NCBI GenBank assembly: GCA_027943245.1
Contig: JANDJZ010000940.1
Coordinates: 1-17,279 of the forward strand
DNA length: 17,279 nt
DNA from: Acanthamoeba sp. SK_2022b
Lineage: Eukaryota > Discosea > Longamoebia > Acanthamoebidae
Direction: 5' to 3'
Positions 6,458 to 15,264 of the stretch are shown here, one piece after another; positions within the stretch are counted from its first letter, which is position 1, and every line of letters begins with the position of its first letter. The notes under the pieces are model-generated. The model ran no database searches. It saw only the letters and a program-made list of their open reading frames with translations, and had not been told where the DNA came from. The position numbers and the translations under genes were made by a program.

Positions 6458-6679
6458 TCAATGCGCGAGGAATTTGAGAAAGATCCGCCCCTGCCGGGTT
6501 CTGACCTCGGTCCCTTCGATAAAGCCCATCAGTCTGGCCGAGCCGTCCATGGAGTACAGCGCCGGCCCATCGATGCGGTAGATGAGCCTGGTCCCGCACC
6601 GGACGAATTCATCGCCTTCGACACGCCCGATTTCGTGTCCGCGCCCATCAAGCACAGTCCACGAGCGTCCTGCAATCAT
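6458..6679 (-). CDS. hypothetical protein, beta-strand-rich (73 aa)
   Basis: From ATG 6679 the product reads as short alternating hydrophobic strands with turns (WTVLDGRGHEIGRVEGDEFV … GTRLIYRIDGPALY … LMGFIEGTEVRT), suggesting a small all-beta fold. GAGG lies just before the ATG. The frame is open farther upstream, but that part (up to 6877) loses protein-like character and has no ribosome site, so I chose the short form. No cysteine clusters or membrane segments are present. The function is unknown, and no terminator is apparent after it. Confidence 0.6.
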   Translation of the reverse strand: MIAGRSWTVLDGRGHEIGRVEGDEFVRCGTRLIYRIDGPALYSMDGSARLMGFIEGTEVRTRQGRIFLKFLAH

Positions 6680-7201
6680 GGCCTCACCCGGCGGTTGCCG
6701 GTCCCCAAGTGAAAGCGTCAATCTAAGGAACGCTGGGCGTCTGAGTCTGAGCGAATCTGAGCAGTTGTGTAAAGCCGGGCCACCGATGCCTCGGGTGGCT
6801 CCCTGCGCAAATTCGTGTGCGCCCGGCCCAAGCCGCATCACGCCGGCCAAAAGAAGCTGGCTGCGGTCTAGGGGCACTGCGCGCTTGGGCGCTTGAGTGG
6901 TGCGCAGGCAAGTAGAATTGTTTCATATCAAAGACATGCTGCTCTGAAAGTTGCAGCGACCGGGCCCGCTTGGCGGGCCTTGTGCATGGGGCGCCGTCCC
7001 GCAGCCTGTATCTGGGTGCATGTCCTGATTCTCTGTGGGCCCGGCCTGCGATCCAATCTCGCGCATGGGGCTGAGCCTTCTCGTCAAATTGCTCTCATTT
7101 ATGAAGTTCTGCTGTCGCCAACCGGATGCGCCTGTGGCATTGCCTTGCGGCTTGCCTGGGGTCAGTTCCGTCCGGTGGACGCTGCGCTGCGGAGGGCGGA
7201 G
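6680..7201. other. intergenic/leader region before ctaA
   Basis: This is about 520 bases without an assured gene. A TAGAAT box at 6913-6918 with a poorly spaced TTGAGT at 6893-6898 is a weak promoter candidate. A GC hairpin lies at 6963-6979 (GGCCCGC, loop TTG, GCGGGCC) with a poor T-tail. A short ORF at 7065-7205 ends in a GTGA overlap with the ctaA start, but has no ribosome site. The ctaA frame itself is open back to 6893; the upstream part lacks membrane-protein character and is treated as non-coding. Confidence 0.4.
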
Positions 7202-8392
7202 GTGAACGAGCAGGCGCTGTACGATCTGGCCCCCGTTCTGGAGCTGATGCTGCTGGGCCTGTTGCTGGCGCTGGGACCCTTGGCCTGGGTGTGGCTGCGC
7301 AACCGCAACGGTGGCTCGCTCAAGCGGCTGCAGGCACTGTCGGTGCTGACGCTGTTCCTGACTTTCGACCTGGTGCTGTTCGGCGCCTTTACGCGTTTGA
7401 CCGATTCCGGCCTGGGCTGCCCTGACTGGCCGGGCTGCTATGGCAGCGCCAGCCCCATGGGCGCCCGCGCGCAGATTGCCGAGGCGCAGGCCGCCATGCC
7501 CACCGGGCCGGTGACGCATGGCAAGGCATGGATAGAGATGGTCCACCGCTATCTGGCCACCACCGTGGGCGTGCTCATCATCGCCATGACCATCATGACC
7601 TGGCGGCGTGCGCGCCGCCAGGGCAGGGCGGGTGGCGCCCAAGGCGTGGAAGGCGCACGGCGGGGGGCCATGAGCCCCTGGTGGCCCACGCTGGCGCTGT
7701 TCTGGGTCTGCCTGCAGGGTGCCTTTGGCGCCTGGACCGTGACCATGAAGCTGTTTCCGGCCATCGTGACCCTGCACCTGCTGGGCGGCACGGGCCTGCT
7801 GGCCTTGCTGTGCGTGCCCGCCGTGGGGCTGAGCCGGGAGGCACGCCAGCAGCAGGCAACGGTGATTTCCCCGGGCCTACGTGCTCTGCTGTGGCTGGGC
7901 CTGGGCTTGCTGGTGCTGCAGGTGGCACTGGGTGGCTGGGTCAGCACCAACTATGCGGTGCTGGCCTGCAGCAGTTTTCCGACCTGCCAGGGCAGTTGGT
8001 GGCCGGCCATGGATTTTTCGCAGGCGCTGCAGATCTGGCGTCCGCTGGGCCTGCTGCAGGACGGCAGCAACATCAGCTTTGCGGGCCTCACGGCCATCCA
8101 CTATCTGCACCGCCTGGCGGCCTATGTGGTGGTGGCTGCGCTGGCCGGGCTGTGGTGGCGTTTGGGTGAAGTGCCCGCACTGGCGTTGCAGCGCCGCGTG
8201 CTGGGTGCGTTTTTGGTGCTGCAGGTGCTGACAGGCCTGTCGAACGTGGTGCTCGATTGGCCGCTGGTGGCCGCGGTGCTGCATACGGGTGGCGCAGCCG
8301 CGCTGGTGACCGTGATTGTTTGGTGCCTGGCGGCCAGTCGCCCGGGCACGCTGCGGGCCGGGTTGCCGGTTGCCCGTGGAGAGATTGCATGA
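7202..8392 (+). CDS. ctaA: heme A synthase (COX15/CtaA family)
   Basis: A 396-residue polytopic inner-membrane protein with about eight helices in two repeated halves. It oxidises the methyl group of heme O to the formyl group of heme A. The four expected heme-ligand histidines are visible: His115 in MVHRYLATT, His192 in VTLHLLGG, His303 in [10 protein letters not shown] and His361 in AVLHTGGAA. The loop motif [19 protein letters not shown] carries the Cys73/Cys79 pair, mirrored by Cys256/Cys262 in the second half. I chose GTG 7202 because GGAGG at 7191-7195 is six bases upstream and the length then fits the family. It overlaps cyoE by ATGA, so the heme O to heme A steps are co-expressed. Confidence 0.93.
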   Translation: MNEQALYDLAPVLELMLLGLLLALGPLAWVWLRNRNGGSLKRLQALSVLTLFLTFDLVLFGAFTRLTDSGLGCPDWPGCYGSASPMGARAQIAEAQAAMPTGPVTHGKAWIEMVHRYLATTVGVLIIAMTIMTWRRARRQGRAGGAQGVEGARRGAMSPWWPTLALFWVCLQGAFGAWTVTMKLFPAIVTLHLLGGTGLLALLCVPAVGLSREARQQQATVISPGLRALLWLGLGLLVLQVALGGWVSTNYAVLACSSFPTCQGSWWPAMDFSQALQIWRPLGLLQDGSNISFAGLTAIHYLHRLAAYVVVAALAGLWWRLGEVPALALQRRVLGAFLVLQVLTGLSNVVLDWPLVAAVLHTGGAAALVTVIVWCLAASRPGTLRAGLPVARGEIA

Positions 8393-9294
8393 GTAAACAA
8401 GCTTCCCTGAGTGTCGAGTCCTCACGCTGGACGCAGTTCTATGCCCTGACCAAGCCGCGCGTGGTGCAGTTGATCGTGTTCTGCGCGCTGATCGGCATGG
8501 TGCTGGCCGTGCCGGGCTGGCCCAACGCCGACCAGTGGCTGCACATGGCGCTGGCCTGCCTGGGCATCTGGCTGGTGGCGGGCGCCGCAGCGGCCTTCAA
8601 CTGCCTGGTGGAGCGCCATATCGATGCGCGCATGAAGCGCACCTCCTGGCGGCCCACGGCGCGCGGGGAGCTGACCAGCCAGCAGGCCCTGGCCTTCTCG
8701 GCCATCCTGTGCACGCTGGGTGCGCTGGTGCTGCTGCTGTGCACCAATCCGCTGACCATGTGGCTGACGCTGGCCACCTTCGTGGGCTATGCCGTGATCT
8801 ACACGGTGATCCTCAAGCCCGCCACGCCGCAGAACATCGTGATCGGCGGCGCCTCCGGCGCCATGCCGCCCGTGCTGGGCTGGGCCGCGATGACGGGCCA
8901 GGTCGGACCCGAGGCGCTGATCCTGTTTCTCATCATCTTCCTGTGGACGCCTCCGCATTTCTGGGCGCTGGCGCTGTACCGCGTGGAGGACTACCGCCAG
9001 TCGGGCCTGCCGATGCTGCCCGTCACGCATGGCAGCGAGTACACGCGGCTGCAGATCCTGCTGTACACGGTGATCCTGTTCGCAGCCTGCATGCTGCCCT
9101 TCATGTACGGCATGAGCTCCTGGCTGTACCTGGTGGTGGCCGTGGTGCTGAGCGTGGGCTTTTGCGGCTATGCCTTCGCGCTGTGGCGCAATTACTCGGA
9201 CGAGCTGTCGCGCAGGACTTTCCGCTTCTCGCTGGTGCATCTGAGTGTGCTGTTCCTGGCACTGCTGATCGATCACTACCTCTGGCTGGGCTGA
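8389..9294 (+). CDS. cyoE: heme O synthase (protoheme IX farnesyltransferase)
   Basis: A 301-residue UbiA-superfamily prenyltransferase with about nine membrane helices. It attaches a farnesyl group to heme B to make heme O, the substrate of the CtaA encoded just upstream. The first active-site motif is [15 protein letters not shown] (about residues 71-85), binding the Mg-diphosphate. The second region is [14 protein letters not shown], and TKPRVVQL at the start is also typical. ATG 8389 overlaps the ctaA stop by four bases (ATGA). It is also called ctaB. It ends 27 bases before a strong terminator shared with regA. It lies on the opposite strand from the oxidase genes it serves, so coordination would need separate regulation. 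Confidence 0.96.
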   Translation: MSKQASLSVESSRWTQFYALTKPRVVQLIVFCALIGMVLAVPGWPNADQWLHMALACLGIWLVAGAAAAFNCLVERHIDARMKRTSWRPTARGELTSQQALAFSAILCTLGALVLLLCTNPLTMWLTLATFVGYAVIYTVILKPATPQNIVIGGASGAMPPVLGWAAMTGQVGPEALILFLIIFLWTPPHFWALALYRVEDYRQSGLPMLPVTHGSEYTRLQILLYTVILFAACMLPFMYGMSSWLYLVVAVVLSVGFCGYAFALWRNYSDELSRRTFRFSLVHLSVLFLALLIDHYLWLG

Positions 9295-9320
9295 TGGCCT
9301 GAGGGCCATGGCCGCGCAAT

Positions 9321-9355
9321 GACAAACCGGGCCCTTGAGGCCCGGTTTGTCTTGG
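9321..9355. terminator. bidirectional terminator between cyoE and regA
   Basis: A 13-bp perfect stem (GACAAACCGGGCC at 9321-9333, GGCCCGGTTTGTC at 9339-9351) has a five-base loop (CTTGA). It sits between the convergent cyoE and regA. The T-rich arm ends serve both directions. Confidence 0.85.
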
Positions 9356-9366
9356 TGCCTGCCGTC

Positions 9367-9903
9367 TTACTTGATCTGCCGCTTTTCCAGCTTGCGCGCC
9401 AGCGTGCGCCGGTGCATGCCCAGGCGGCGTGCGGCCTCGGAGATGTTGAAGTCGCTCTCGGCCAGGGTTTCGTGGATGTGTTCCCACTCCAGTGTCTTGA
9501 TGGAAGTGGGGTTGCGCGACAGCTCCACGTCGGTGCGGCCTTCGAGGCGGCCGAAGGCGGCCTCGATGTCGTCGGTGTTGGACGGCTTGGCCAGGTAGTG
9601 GCAGGCGCCGAGCTTGACGGCCTCCACGGCCGTGGCAATGCTGGCATAGCCGGTGAGCACGACGATCAGCGCCTCGGGGTTGTGCTGGTGCAGCATCTGC
9701 ACGCAGCTCAGGCCCGAGGCATTGCCGGCCAGCTTGAGGTCCATGACGGCGTATTGCGGCGAATGCGTCTGCAGCAGCTCGCGCACTTCCTCGGCGCTGG
9801 CGGCCTGCAGCACGCGGTAGCCGCGCCGCTCGAACGATCGCGTCAGCGTGCGTGCAAACGTTGCATCGTCTTCAACCAGCAGCAGGAGGCGGGAGCTGTC
9901 CAT
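9367..9903 (-). CDS. regA: redox response regulator, RegA/PrrA/ActR family
   Basis: A 178-residue regulator, the normal length for this compact family. The receiver domain (about residues 5-120) has the acidic pocket Glu11/Asp12/Asp13, phospho-acceptor Asp55 in YAVMDLKLAG, Thr84 and Lys106. A short linker leads to a Fis-type helix-turn-helix at the C-terminus (FNISEAARRLGMHRRTLARK), whose recognition helix matches the RegA style. In the family, phosphorylated RegA controls respiratory, carbon-fixation and redox genes. It lies 29 bases after regB, so it is probably co-transcribed with its kinase, and both are next to the oxidase genes, which are natural targets. Regulation of cyo here is inference. 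Confidence 0.93.
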   Translation of the reverse strand: MDSSRLLLLVEDDATFARTLTRSFERRGYRVLQAASAEEVRELLQTHSPQYAVMDLKLAGNASGLSCVQMLHQHNPEALIVVLTGYASIATAVEAVKLGACHYLAKPSNTDDIEAAFGRLEGRTDVELSRNPTSIKTLEWEHIHETLAESDFNISEAARRLGMHRRTLARKLEKRQIK

Positions 9904-9932
9904 GGGCGATTCGGGTTCCTGTGGGCGCCGCT

Positions 9933-11234
9933 TCAGGCGCCGGGTTCAATGGCAATCGATGACAGGGGCAGGCGGATCTCCACCTCGCTGCCCCTGGGCG
10001 GGGTGTTCCTCACCTGAACGCGTCCGCCCAGCGAGCGCGCCACGTTGAGCACCAGGAACAGGCCCAGTCCGCGGCCCGGGCGCTCCGTCTTGGTGGAGAT
10101 ATGGCGCTGGCCCAGCTGCTCCAGCACGGCAGGTGCAAAGCCGGGACCCTTGTCGCGCACGGTGATGCACAGCATGCCGGTGCGCACGGACAGGTGCAGC
10201 GCCACATGGCCGGGAGATGCCTCGGCGGCATTGTCGAGCACATTGCAAACCATTTGCTGCAACGCGGTATCCGAAAGAATGGGGAAGTCCTCTTCGGCCT
10301 GGACATAGTCGAAACGCTCTACCGCATGGCGTGACTGCCATTGGGCGACCACTCCATCCATGAAGGCATGCAAGGTCGTGGCCTGGGGCGCGTCGGCGCG
10401 GGTTTCGCCGGCGGACATGAGCACGCTGGAGACGATGGATTTGCAGCGCAGCAGCTGCTGCTGCATCTCCTGCAGGTCGGCGAGCAGATCGGGATCTTGC
10501 GTGATGACGGGCATGCGCTGCCAGTCGCCCAGGATGACGGACATGGTCGACAGCGGCGTGCCCAGCTCGTGCGCCGCGCCCGTGGCCAGCAGGCCCATGC
10601 GCACGATGTGCTCTTCCTCGCTGGCGCGCTGGCGCATGTTGGCCAGCCGCGCGTCGCGCCGTCGCAGGTTGGAGACGATGCGGCGCAGGAAGACCACCAG
10701 CAGCACCGTGGTCAGCCCGAAGCTGATCAGGATGCCGCTCACGTACAGGCCGGGCAGCCCGTCCGGTCCCGCCGCGCCAATGGGCAGGGGCCAGTGCACG
10801 ATGGCCAGCACCAGGGTGCACAGCGATGTGCTGGCAACGATGATCCAGGCGTGCACGGGCCTGAGCAGCACGGCGCCCAGAATGCCCTGCAGCAGGAACA
10901 GGTAGATGAAGGGATTGCTGGCGCCGCCGCTCAGATATAGCTGTATGGCCAGGGCGAGCACGTCGGCCAGCAGGGCCAGGAACAGGTTGCGCGCCGAGAT
11001 CTGGCGGCGGTGGCTGCGGTACCAGTAGATGTAGCCGAGGTTGGTGAACACGCTGGCCATCAGCACCAGGGCCATGGCCGGCAGCGGCAGGTTGATGCCG
11101 AAGCCGTAGTGCACCAGGGAGATGGTGATCACCTGCCCGACCACGGCAAACCAGCGCAGCTGTATCAGCAGCTGCATGTTCTGGCGTTCGGTGGTGCGCT
11201 CGACGCGGAACAGGGACTCTGAAGGCGAATTCAC
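9933..11234 (-). CDS. regB: redox sensor histidine kinase, RegB/PrrB/ActS family
   Basis: A 433-residue membrane kinase with about six helices in residues 25-185. The ubiquinone-binding heptapeptide GGASNPF (103-109) lies in a loop before the fourth helix, matching the family GGxxNPF. The dimerisation/H-box is ATGAAHELGTPLST with phospho-accepting His222. Cys264 in LLRCKSIV matches the redox-active linker cysteine of RegB. The ATPase domain has the N-box (CNVLDNAAEAS, Asn331/Asn335), the G1 box DKGPGF (361-366) and the G2 box GRGLGL. It senses quinone redox state and phosphorylates RegA. The GTG start at 11234 has no clear Shine-Dalgarno; the ATG at residue 20 is the alternative. A terminator separates it from surf1, so it probably has its own promoter. 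Confidence 0.93.
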   Translation of the reverse strand: MNSPSESLFRVERTTERQNMQLLIQLRWFAVVGQVITISLVHYGFGINLPLPAMALVLMASVFTNLGYIYWYRSHRRQISARNLFLALLADVLALAIQLYLSGGASNPFIYLFLLQGILGAVLLRPVHAWIIVASTSLCTLVLAIVHWPLPIGAAGPDGLPGLYVSGILISFGLTTVLLVVFLRRIVSNLRRRDARLANMRQRASEEEHIVRMGLLATGAAHELGTPLSTMSVILGDWQRMPVITQDPDLLADLQEMQQQLLRCKSIVSSVLMSAGETRADAPQATTLHAFMDGVVAQWQSRHAVERFDYVQAEEDFPILSDTALQQMVCNVLDNAAEASPGHVALHLSVRTGMLCITVRDKGPGFAPAVLEQLGQRHISTKTERPGRGLGLFLVLNVARSLGGRVQVRNTPPRGSEVEIRLPLSSIAIEPGA

Positions 11235-11290
11235 GCGGGCGATTGTGCGCTACCGCAGGCAGCCGTGGCGCGGCAGGGTCTTGTAGAGGA

Positions 11291-11326
11291 CTGAAGAAAA
11301 AGGGCCACCGATGTCATCGATGGCCC
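11291..11326 (-). terminator. intrinsic terminator of the cyo-surf1 operon
   Basis: On the minus strand a 10-bp stem (complement of 11317-11326 with complement of 11302-11311, one T:G pair) has a five-base loop and is followed by TTTTTCTTC. It lies 22 bases after the surf1 stop and ends the oxidase operon before regB. Confidence 0.88.
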
Positions 11327-11347
11327 CATTGCCTGCGCAAGGCGGTT

Positions 11348-12136
11348 CTATGGCTTGCCGGCCGGCTGCTGGTCATTGCGCCTGACCAGCCAGGCGGCAC
11401 CGACCACCATCAGCGCCAATCCGTACCAGGTCAGTGCGTAGACCATGTGGCTGTTGGGAAAGCGGATCACGGTCATGCCCGGGCGCGGCCAGGTGCCGTC
11501 CGCCACGGGCTGGCCGGGCAGGCCGGCGTCGATGAAATAGGGCGCTGCCTTGCCAAGGCCCTGGGCCTGTGCAATGGCCGCCACATCGCGCGAGAACCAG
11601 CGCTGCTGAGCAGGATCGTTCTCGCGCAGAAAACCGCCGCGCGGCTCGCTGATGCGCAGCAGGCCGGACACCGTTACCTGGTCCTGGGATGCCTGCCCGG
11701 GCTGCGCCTGCCAGCGTGCGCGCTGCTCCGTGGGGATGAAGCCCCGGTTGACCAGCACCTGGCTGCCATCGTCCAGCTGCAGCGGCGTCAGCACCCAGAA
11801 GCCTGCTCCCAGCTCGGTCACGGCCTGGGTCAGCACGGTCTTGCCTGTCAGCCATTGGCCGCTGGCCTGCACAGCGCGGTATTCATGGTCTGCGGCCGTG
11901 ATCTGCGGCCATTCGGCGGGCGGGGGCAGGGCAGCGGGCGCGGCGTGCACGCGCTGCTCCACGCGCTCTATGAGATCCAGCTTCCAGGCGCGGCGCTGCA
12001 CCTGCCAGCTGCCCAGGAAGATGAAGCCCAAAAACAAGGCGATGCCCACCGAGATGAGCATCGCCTGAGCGAGTGGGCCGCGCCGGCGCGATGCGCCTGC
12101 GCGGCTGGAGGGCCCGGAGTTTCCGGATGCGGTCAA
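11348..12136 (-). CDS. SURF1-family oxidase assembly protein
   Basis: A 262-residue protein with the SURF1 layout: an N-terminal membrane helix (about residues 25-43, then GSWQVQRRAWKLDLIERV), a periplasmic domain (TPLQLDDGSQVLVNRGFIP is typical), and a C-terminal helix (about 232-252, MVYALTWYGLALMVVGAAW). Surf1 helps deliver heme A to subunit I of heme-copper oxidases. I chose the TTG at 12136, which overlaps the cyoD stop as TTGA and gives a positively charged cytoplasmic N-terminus; ATG 12061 would truncate the first helix. Presence in a quinol-oxidase operon matches the Surf1q subgroup known from Paracoccus. Confidence 0.9.
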   Translation of the reverse strand: MTASGNSGPSSRAGASRRRGPLAQAMLISVGIALFLGFIFLGSWQVQRRAWKLDLIERVEQRVHAAPAALPPPAEWPQITAADHEYRAVQASGQWLTGKTVLTQAVTELGAGFWVLTPLQLDDGSQVLVNRGFIPTEQRARWQAQPGQASQDQVTVSGLLRISEPRGGFLRENDPAQQRWFSRDVAAIAQAQGLGKAAPYFIDAGLPGQPVADGTWPRPGMTVIRFPNSHMVYALTWYGLALMVVGAAWLVRRNDQQPAGKP

Positions 12137-12567
12137 GGCGTGACCACGGCCGGTGCCGTCTGCGCCGCAGGATCGGCCGGCATGGTGTGCTGGGGCATCA
12201 TGTTGGTGTTCATGTGGAACATGACCCACAGCGTGCCTGCGATGCCGATGGCCACGAAGACCACGGTGAAGATGGTGGACAGCAGGGTCCAGCCGCCTTC
12301 GATCTTGCCGTTCATGTGCAGGAAGAAGACCATGTGGACCAGGATCTGCACCACGGCGAAGCCGCCGAGCACCATCACGGCCGTCGAGCGGTCCGAGATG
12401 ATGTTGCCCATCACCAGCCAGAACGGGATGGCCGTCAGGATGATCGAGAGCACGAAGCCCCACATGTAGCCCGAGAACGTGCTGTGCGGGCCGGCATCGT
12501 GGTGGTGGTCGTCATGGCCGTGATGGTCGTGGTGACCGTGGCCGGCGTGGATGTCGTGTGCAGCCAT
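12133..12567 (-). CDS. cyoD: cytochrome o ubiquinol oxidase subunit IV, His-rich N-terminus
   Basis: A 144-residue subunit with three membrane helices (about residues 33-52, 62-85 and 93-115) and the conserved FSGYMWGFVLSIILTAIPFW and VQILVHMVFFLHMN. CyoD aids assembly of the bo-type quinol oxidase and copper binding in subunit I. Enterobacterial CyoD has about 109 residues; this one is longer at both ends. The first 28 residues contain 12 histidines (stretches such as HGHHDHHGHDDHHH), a likely metal-binding tail, and the C-terminus is Met/Pro/Ala-rich. It starts directly after the cyoC stop with no gap and overlaps surf1 by four bases. Confidence 0.95.
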   Translation of the reverse strand: MAAHDIHAGHGHHDHHGHDDHHHDAGPHSTFSGYMWGFVLSIILTAIPFWLVMGNIISDRSTAVMVLGGFAVVQILVHMVFFLHMNGKIEGGWTLLSTIFTVVFVAIGIAGTLWVMFHMNTNMMPQHTMPADPAAQTAPAVVTP

Positions 12568-13200
12568 TTACAGCACCCCCATCAGATAAACAAAAGTGAA
12601 GACGCCGATCCAGACCACGTCCAAGAAGTGCCAGAACATCGACAGGCACATCAGGCGGCGGTTGTTCTCGTGCGTCAGGCCGTGCTTGTTGATCTGGATC
12701 ATCAGCGTGACCAGCCAGATCAGGCCGAAGGTCACGTGCAGGCCGTGGGTGCCCACCAGCGTGAAGAACGAGGACAGGAAGGCGCTGCGCTGAGGCCCAG
12801 CGCCCTCGTGCAGCAGGTGGGAGAACTCATAGAGTTCCAGGCCCAGGAAGCACAGGCCGAACAGGCCGGTGATGGCCAGCCACATCTGCGTGCCGCCCAG
12901 CTTGCCCTGCTGCTTTTGCAGCATGGCGAAGCCGAAGGTGATGGACGACAGCAGCAGGAAGGCCGTGTTCATCGCCACCAGGGGCAGGTCGAACAGCTGG
13001 GCGCCCGTGGGGCCTGCAGCGTAGTTGCGGCCCAGCACGCCATAGGTGGCGAACAGCGCTGCAAAGATCAGGCAGTCGCTCATCAGGTAGAGCCAGAAGC
13101 CCAGAGCGGTGCCGTTTTCGGGATGGGGCTCCTCGGCGAGGTGGTACTCACGCGGGGCCAGGGCGGCAGCGCCGCCTGCGGTGTAACGGATATCAGACAT
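12568..13200 (-). CDS. cyoC: cytochrome o ubiquinol oxidase subunit III
   Basis: A 210-residue COX3-family subunit with five predicted helices, as in enterobacterial CyoC (about 204 residues). Typical segments are [20 protein letters not shown] (about 34-53), [15 protein letters not shown] with the conserved Glu and His, [19 protein letters not shown], and a final [19 protein letters not shown]. It stabilises subunit I and the proton-uptake path of the quinol oxidase in the inner membrane. ATG 13200 overlaps the 3' end of cyoB by eight bases, and its stop abuts the ATG of cyoD, so the subunits are translated as a coupled set. Confidence 0.96.
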   Translation of the reverse strand: MSDIRYTAGGAAALAPREYHLAEEPHPENGTALGFWLYLMSDCLIFAALFATYGVLGRNYAAGPTGAQLFDLPLVAMNTAFLLLSSITFGFAMLQKQQGKLGGTQMWLAITGLFGLCFLGLELYEFSHLLHEGAGPQRSAFLSSFFTLVGTHGLHVTFGLIWLVTLMIQINKHGLTHENNRRLMCLSMFWHFLDVVWIGVFTFVYLMGVL

Positions 13201-15199
13201 GACGTGCCAGCTGTTGTGTGCGCAGTTCTTCCGTGGCCGCGACTTCCGCGGCGGGGATGTAGTAGTCGCGCTTGTAGTTGAACGTGTGGATGATCGACGC
13301 CAGCACGGTGGCGGCGAAGGACACGATGGCCAGGGGCCACATGTGCCAGATCATCGCGAAGCCGAAGACCGTGGACAGCGCAGCGATCACGACACCGGCG
13401 CCGGTGTTGGCGGGCATGTGCACGGGCTTGAAGCCGGTCAGCGGACGCTGGTAGCCGTGCTTCTTCATATCCCACCAGGCATCGATCTCATGCACCACGG
13501 GCGTGAAGGCGAAGTTGTACTGGGGCGGGGGCGAGGATGTGGCCCACTCCAGCGTGCGGCCTTCCCATGGATCGCCGGTTTCGTCACGCAGCTGGTCGCG
13601 CTTGAAGTAGCTGACCACGAGCTGCATCAGGAAGCTGCCGATGCCCAGGGCCACCAGGCCTGCGCCGCAGGCGGCGATGATGAACCAGATCTGCAGCGAG
13701 GGGTCCTCGAAGTGGTTGGCGCGGCGCGTCACACCCATCAGGCCCAGCACGTACAGCGGCGTGAAGGCCACCCAGAAGCCGACCAGCCAGAACCAGAACG
13801 AGCACTTGCCCCAGAACTCGTCGAGCTTGTAGCCGAAGGCCTTGGGGAACCAGAAGTTGATGCCGGCGAACACGCCGAACACCACGCCGCCGATGATCAC
13901 GTTGTGGAAGTGGGCGATCAGGAACAGGCTGTTGTGCAGCACGAAGTCGGCCGGGGGAACGGCCAGCAGCACGCCGGTCATGCCGCCGATGGCGAAGGTG
14001 CACATGAAGCCTACGGTCCACAGCATCGGCACGGTGAAGCGGATGCGGCCGCGGTACATGGTGAACAGCCAGTTGAAGATCTTGGCGCCCGTCGGGATCG
14101 AAATGATCATCGTCGTGATGCCGAAGAACGTGTTCACGCTGGCGCCCGAGCCCATGGTGAAGAAGTGGTGCAGCCACACCAGGTAGGACAGGATGGTGAT
14201 ACACACCGTCGCGTACACCATGGAGGTGTAGCCGAACAGGCGCTTGCGGCTGAAGGTCGAGACGATCTCGGAGAAGATGCCGAAGCACGGCAGGATCAGG
14301 ATGTAGACCTCGGGGTGGCCCCAGATCCAGATCAGGTTCACGTACAGCATGGGGTTGCCGCCCAGGTCGTTCGTGAAGAAGTTCGTGCCGACGTAGCGGT
14401 CCAGCGACATCAGCACCAGGGCTGCTGTCAGGATGGGGAACGAGGCCACGATCAGCGCGTTGGTGCACAGGGCAGTCCAGGTGAAGACGGGCATCTTCAT
14501 CAGGTTCATGCCGGGTGCGCGCATCTTGATGATGGTCACGATCAGGTTGATGCCCGACAGCGTGGTGCCGACACCGGCCACCTGCAATCCCCAGATGTAG
14601 TAGTCAAGCCCGACCCCCGGGTTCTGCGCCCCCAGGTTGGACAGGGCCAGCCAGCCGGAGGTGGAGAACTCGCCCAGGAACAGCGAGATCATCACCAGCA
14701 CGGCGCCGCCCGTGGTCATCCAGAAGCTGAAGTTGTTCAGGAACGGGAAGGACACGTCGCGGGCGCCGATCTGCAGCGGCACCAGGTAGTTCATCAGGCC
14801 GGTCACGAAGGGCATGGCCACGAAGAAGATCATGATCACGCCGTGGGCCGTGAAGATCTGGTCGTAGTGGTGCGGAGGCAGGTAGCCCAGGTTGTCGCCG
14901 AAGGCCATGGCCTGCTGCAGGCGCATCATCAGCGCATCTGCGAAGCCGCGCAGCAGCATGACCAGACCGAGGATCATGTACATGATGCCGATCTTCTTGT
15001 GGTCGATGCTGCACAGCCAGTCGCGCCACAGCGGGCCCCACAGGCGGAACTTGGTGAGAAGGCCCAGCACGCCGAGGCCGCCGAGCACCACGGCGATGAA
15101 GGTCACCAGCACGATGGGCTCATGCGCCATCGGGATGGAGTCCCAGGTGATGCGTCCCAGCAGCCAGTGGGCCTGTGCCGGGGAGGTATGTTCAGACAT
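13193..15199 (-). CDS. cyoB: cytochrome o ubiquinol oxidase subunit I
   Basis: A 668-residue catalytic subunit with the 15-helix layout of CyoB. It oxidises ubiquinol, reduces oxygen to water and pumps protons. Metal ligands are visible: His119 (TAHGVIM) and His432 for the low-spin heme, His430 for the high-spin heme, and CuB ligands His295, His344 and His345. The His295-Tyr299 pair lies in WGHPEVYI, with proton-path Glu297. Quinone-site residues Arg84, Asp88, His111 and Gln114 ([19 protein letters not shown]) match those known in Escherichia coli CyoB. ATG 15199 is preceded by AAGAGA. It lies 65 bases after cyoA and overlaps cyoC. The sequence does not show which heme (O or A) fills the high-spin site. 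Confidence 0.97.
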   Translation of the reverse strand: MSEHTSPAQAHWLLGRITWDSIPMAHEPIVLVTFIAVVLGGLGVLGLLTKFRLWGPLWRDWLCSIDHKKIGIMYMILGLVMLLRGFADALMMRLQQAMAFGDNLGYLPPHHYDQIFTAHGVIMIFFVAMPFVTGLMNYLVPLQIGARDVSFPFLNNFSFWMTTGGAVLVMISLFLGEFSTSGWLALSNLGAQNPGVGLDYYIWGLQVAGVGTTLSGINLIVTIIKMRAPGMNLMKMPVFTWTALCTNALIVASFPILTAALVLMSLDRYVGTNFFTNDLGGNPMLYVNLIWIWGHPEVYILILPCFGIFSEIVSTFSRKRLFGYTSMVYATVCITILSYLVWLHHFFTMGSGASVNTFFGITTMIISIPTGAKIFNWLFTMYRGRIRFTVPMLWTVGFMCTFAIGGMTGVLLAVPPADFVLHNSLFLIAHFHNVIIGGVVFGVFAGINFWFPKAFGYKLDEFWGKCSFWFWLVGFWVAFTPLYVLGLMGVTRRANHFEDPSLQIWFIIAACGAGLVALGIGSFLMQLVVSYFKRDQLRDETGDPWEGRTLEWATSSPPPQYNFAFTPVVHEIDAWWDMKKHGYQRPLTGFKPVHMPANTGAGVVIAALSTVFGFAMIWHMWPLAIVSFAATVLASIIHTFNYKRDYYIPAAEVAATEELRTQQLARHV

Positions 15200-15264
15200 A
15201 TCGAGTCTCTTAGGTCGTTTTGGAACGGGCGGCGGGCTGGCCGTCGTCCGCTTCCGCTATCTGC

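Noticed and set aside
6893..7201. N-terminal extension of ctaA from an upstream GTG
   Set aside because: The frame is open, but the extra 103 residues match nothing in the family, and a good GGAGG sits before GTG 7202.
6923..7777. A 284-codon minus-strand frame over the ctaA 5' half
   Set aside because: Antisense shadow of the heme A synthase, with no protein-like hydrophobic pattern.
8422..9309. A 295-codon minus-strand frame over cyoE
   Set aside because: Antisense to an unmistakable heme O synthase; Gln/His/Arg-rich shadow composition.
12073..13281. A 402-codon plus-strand frame over cyoD and cyoC
   Set aside because: Antisense shadow; low-complexity composition, no ribosome site, and the minus strand encodes clear oxidase subunits.
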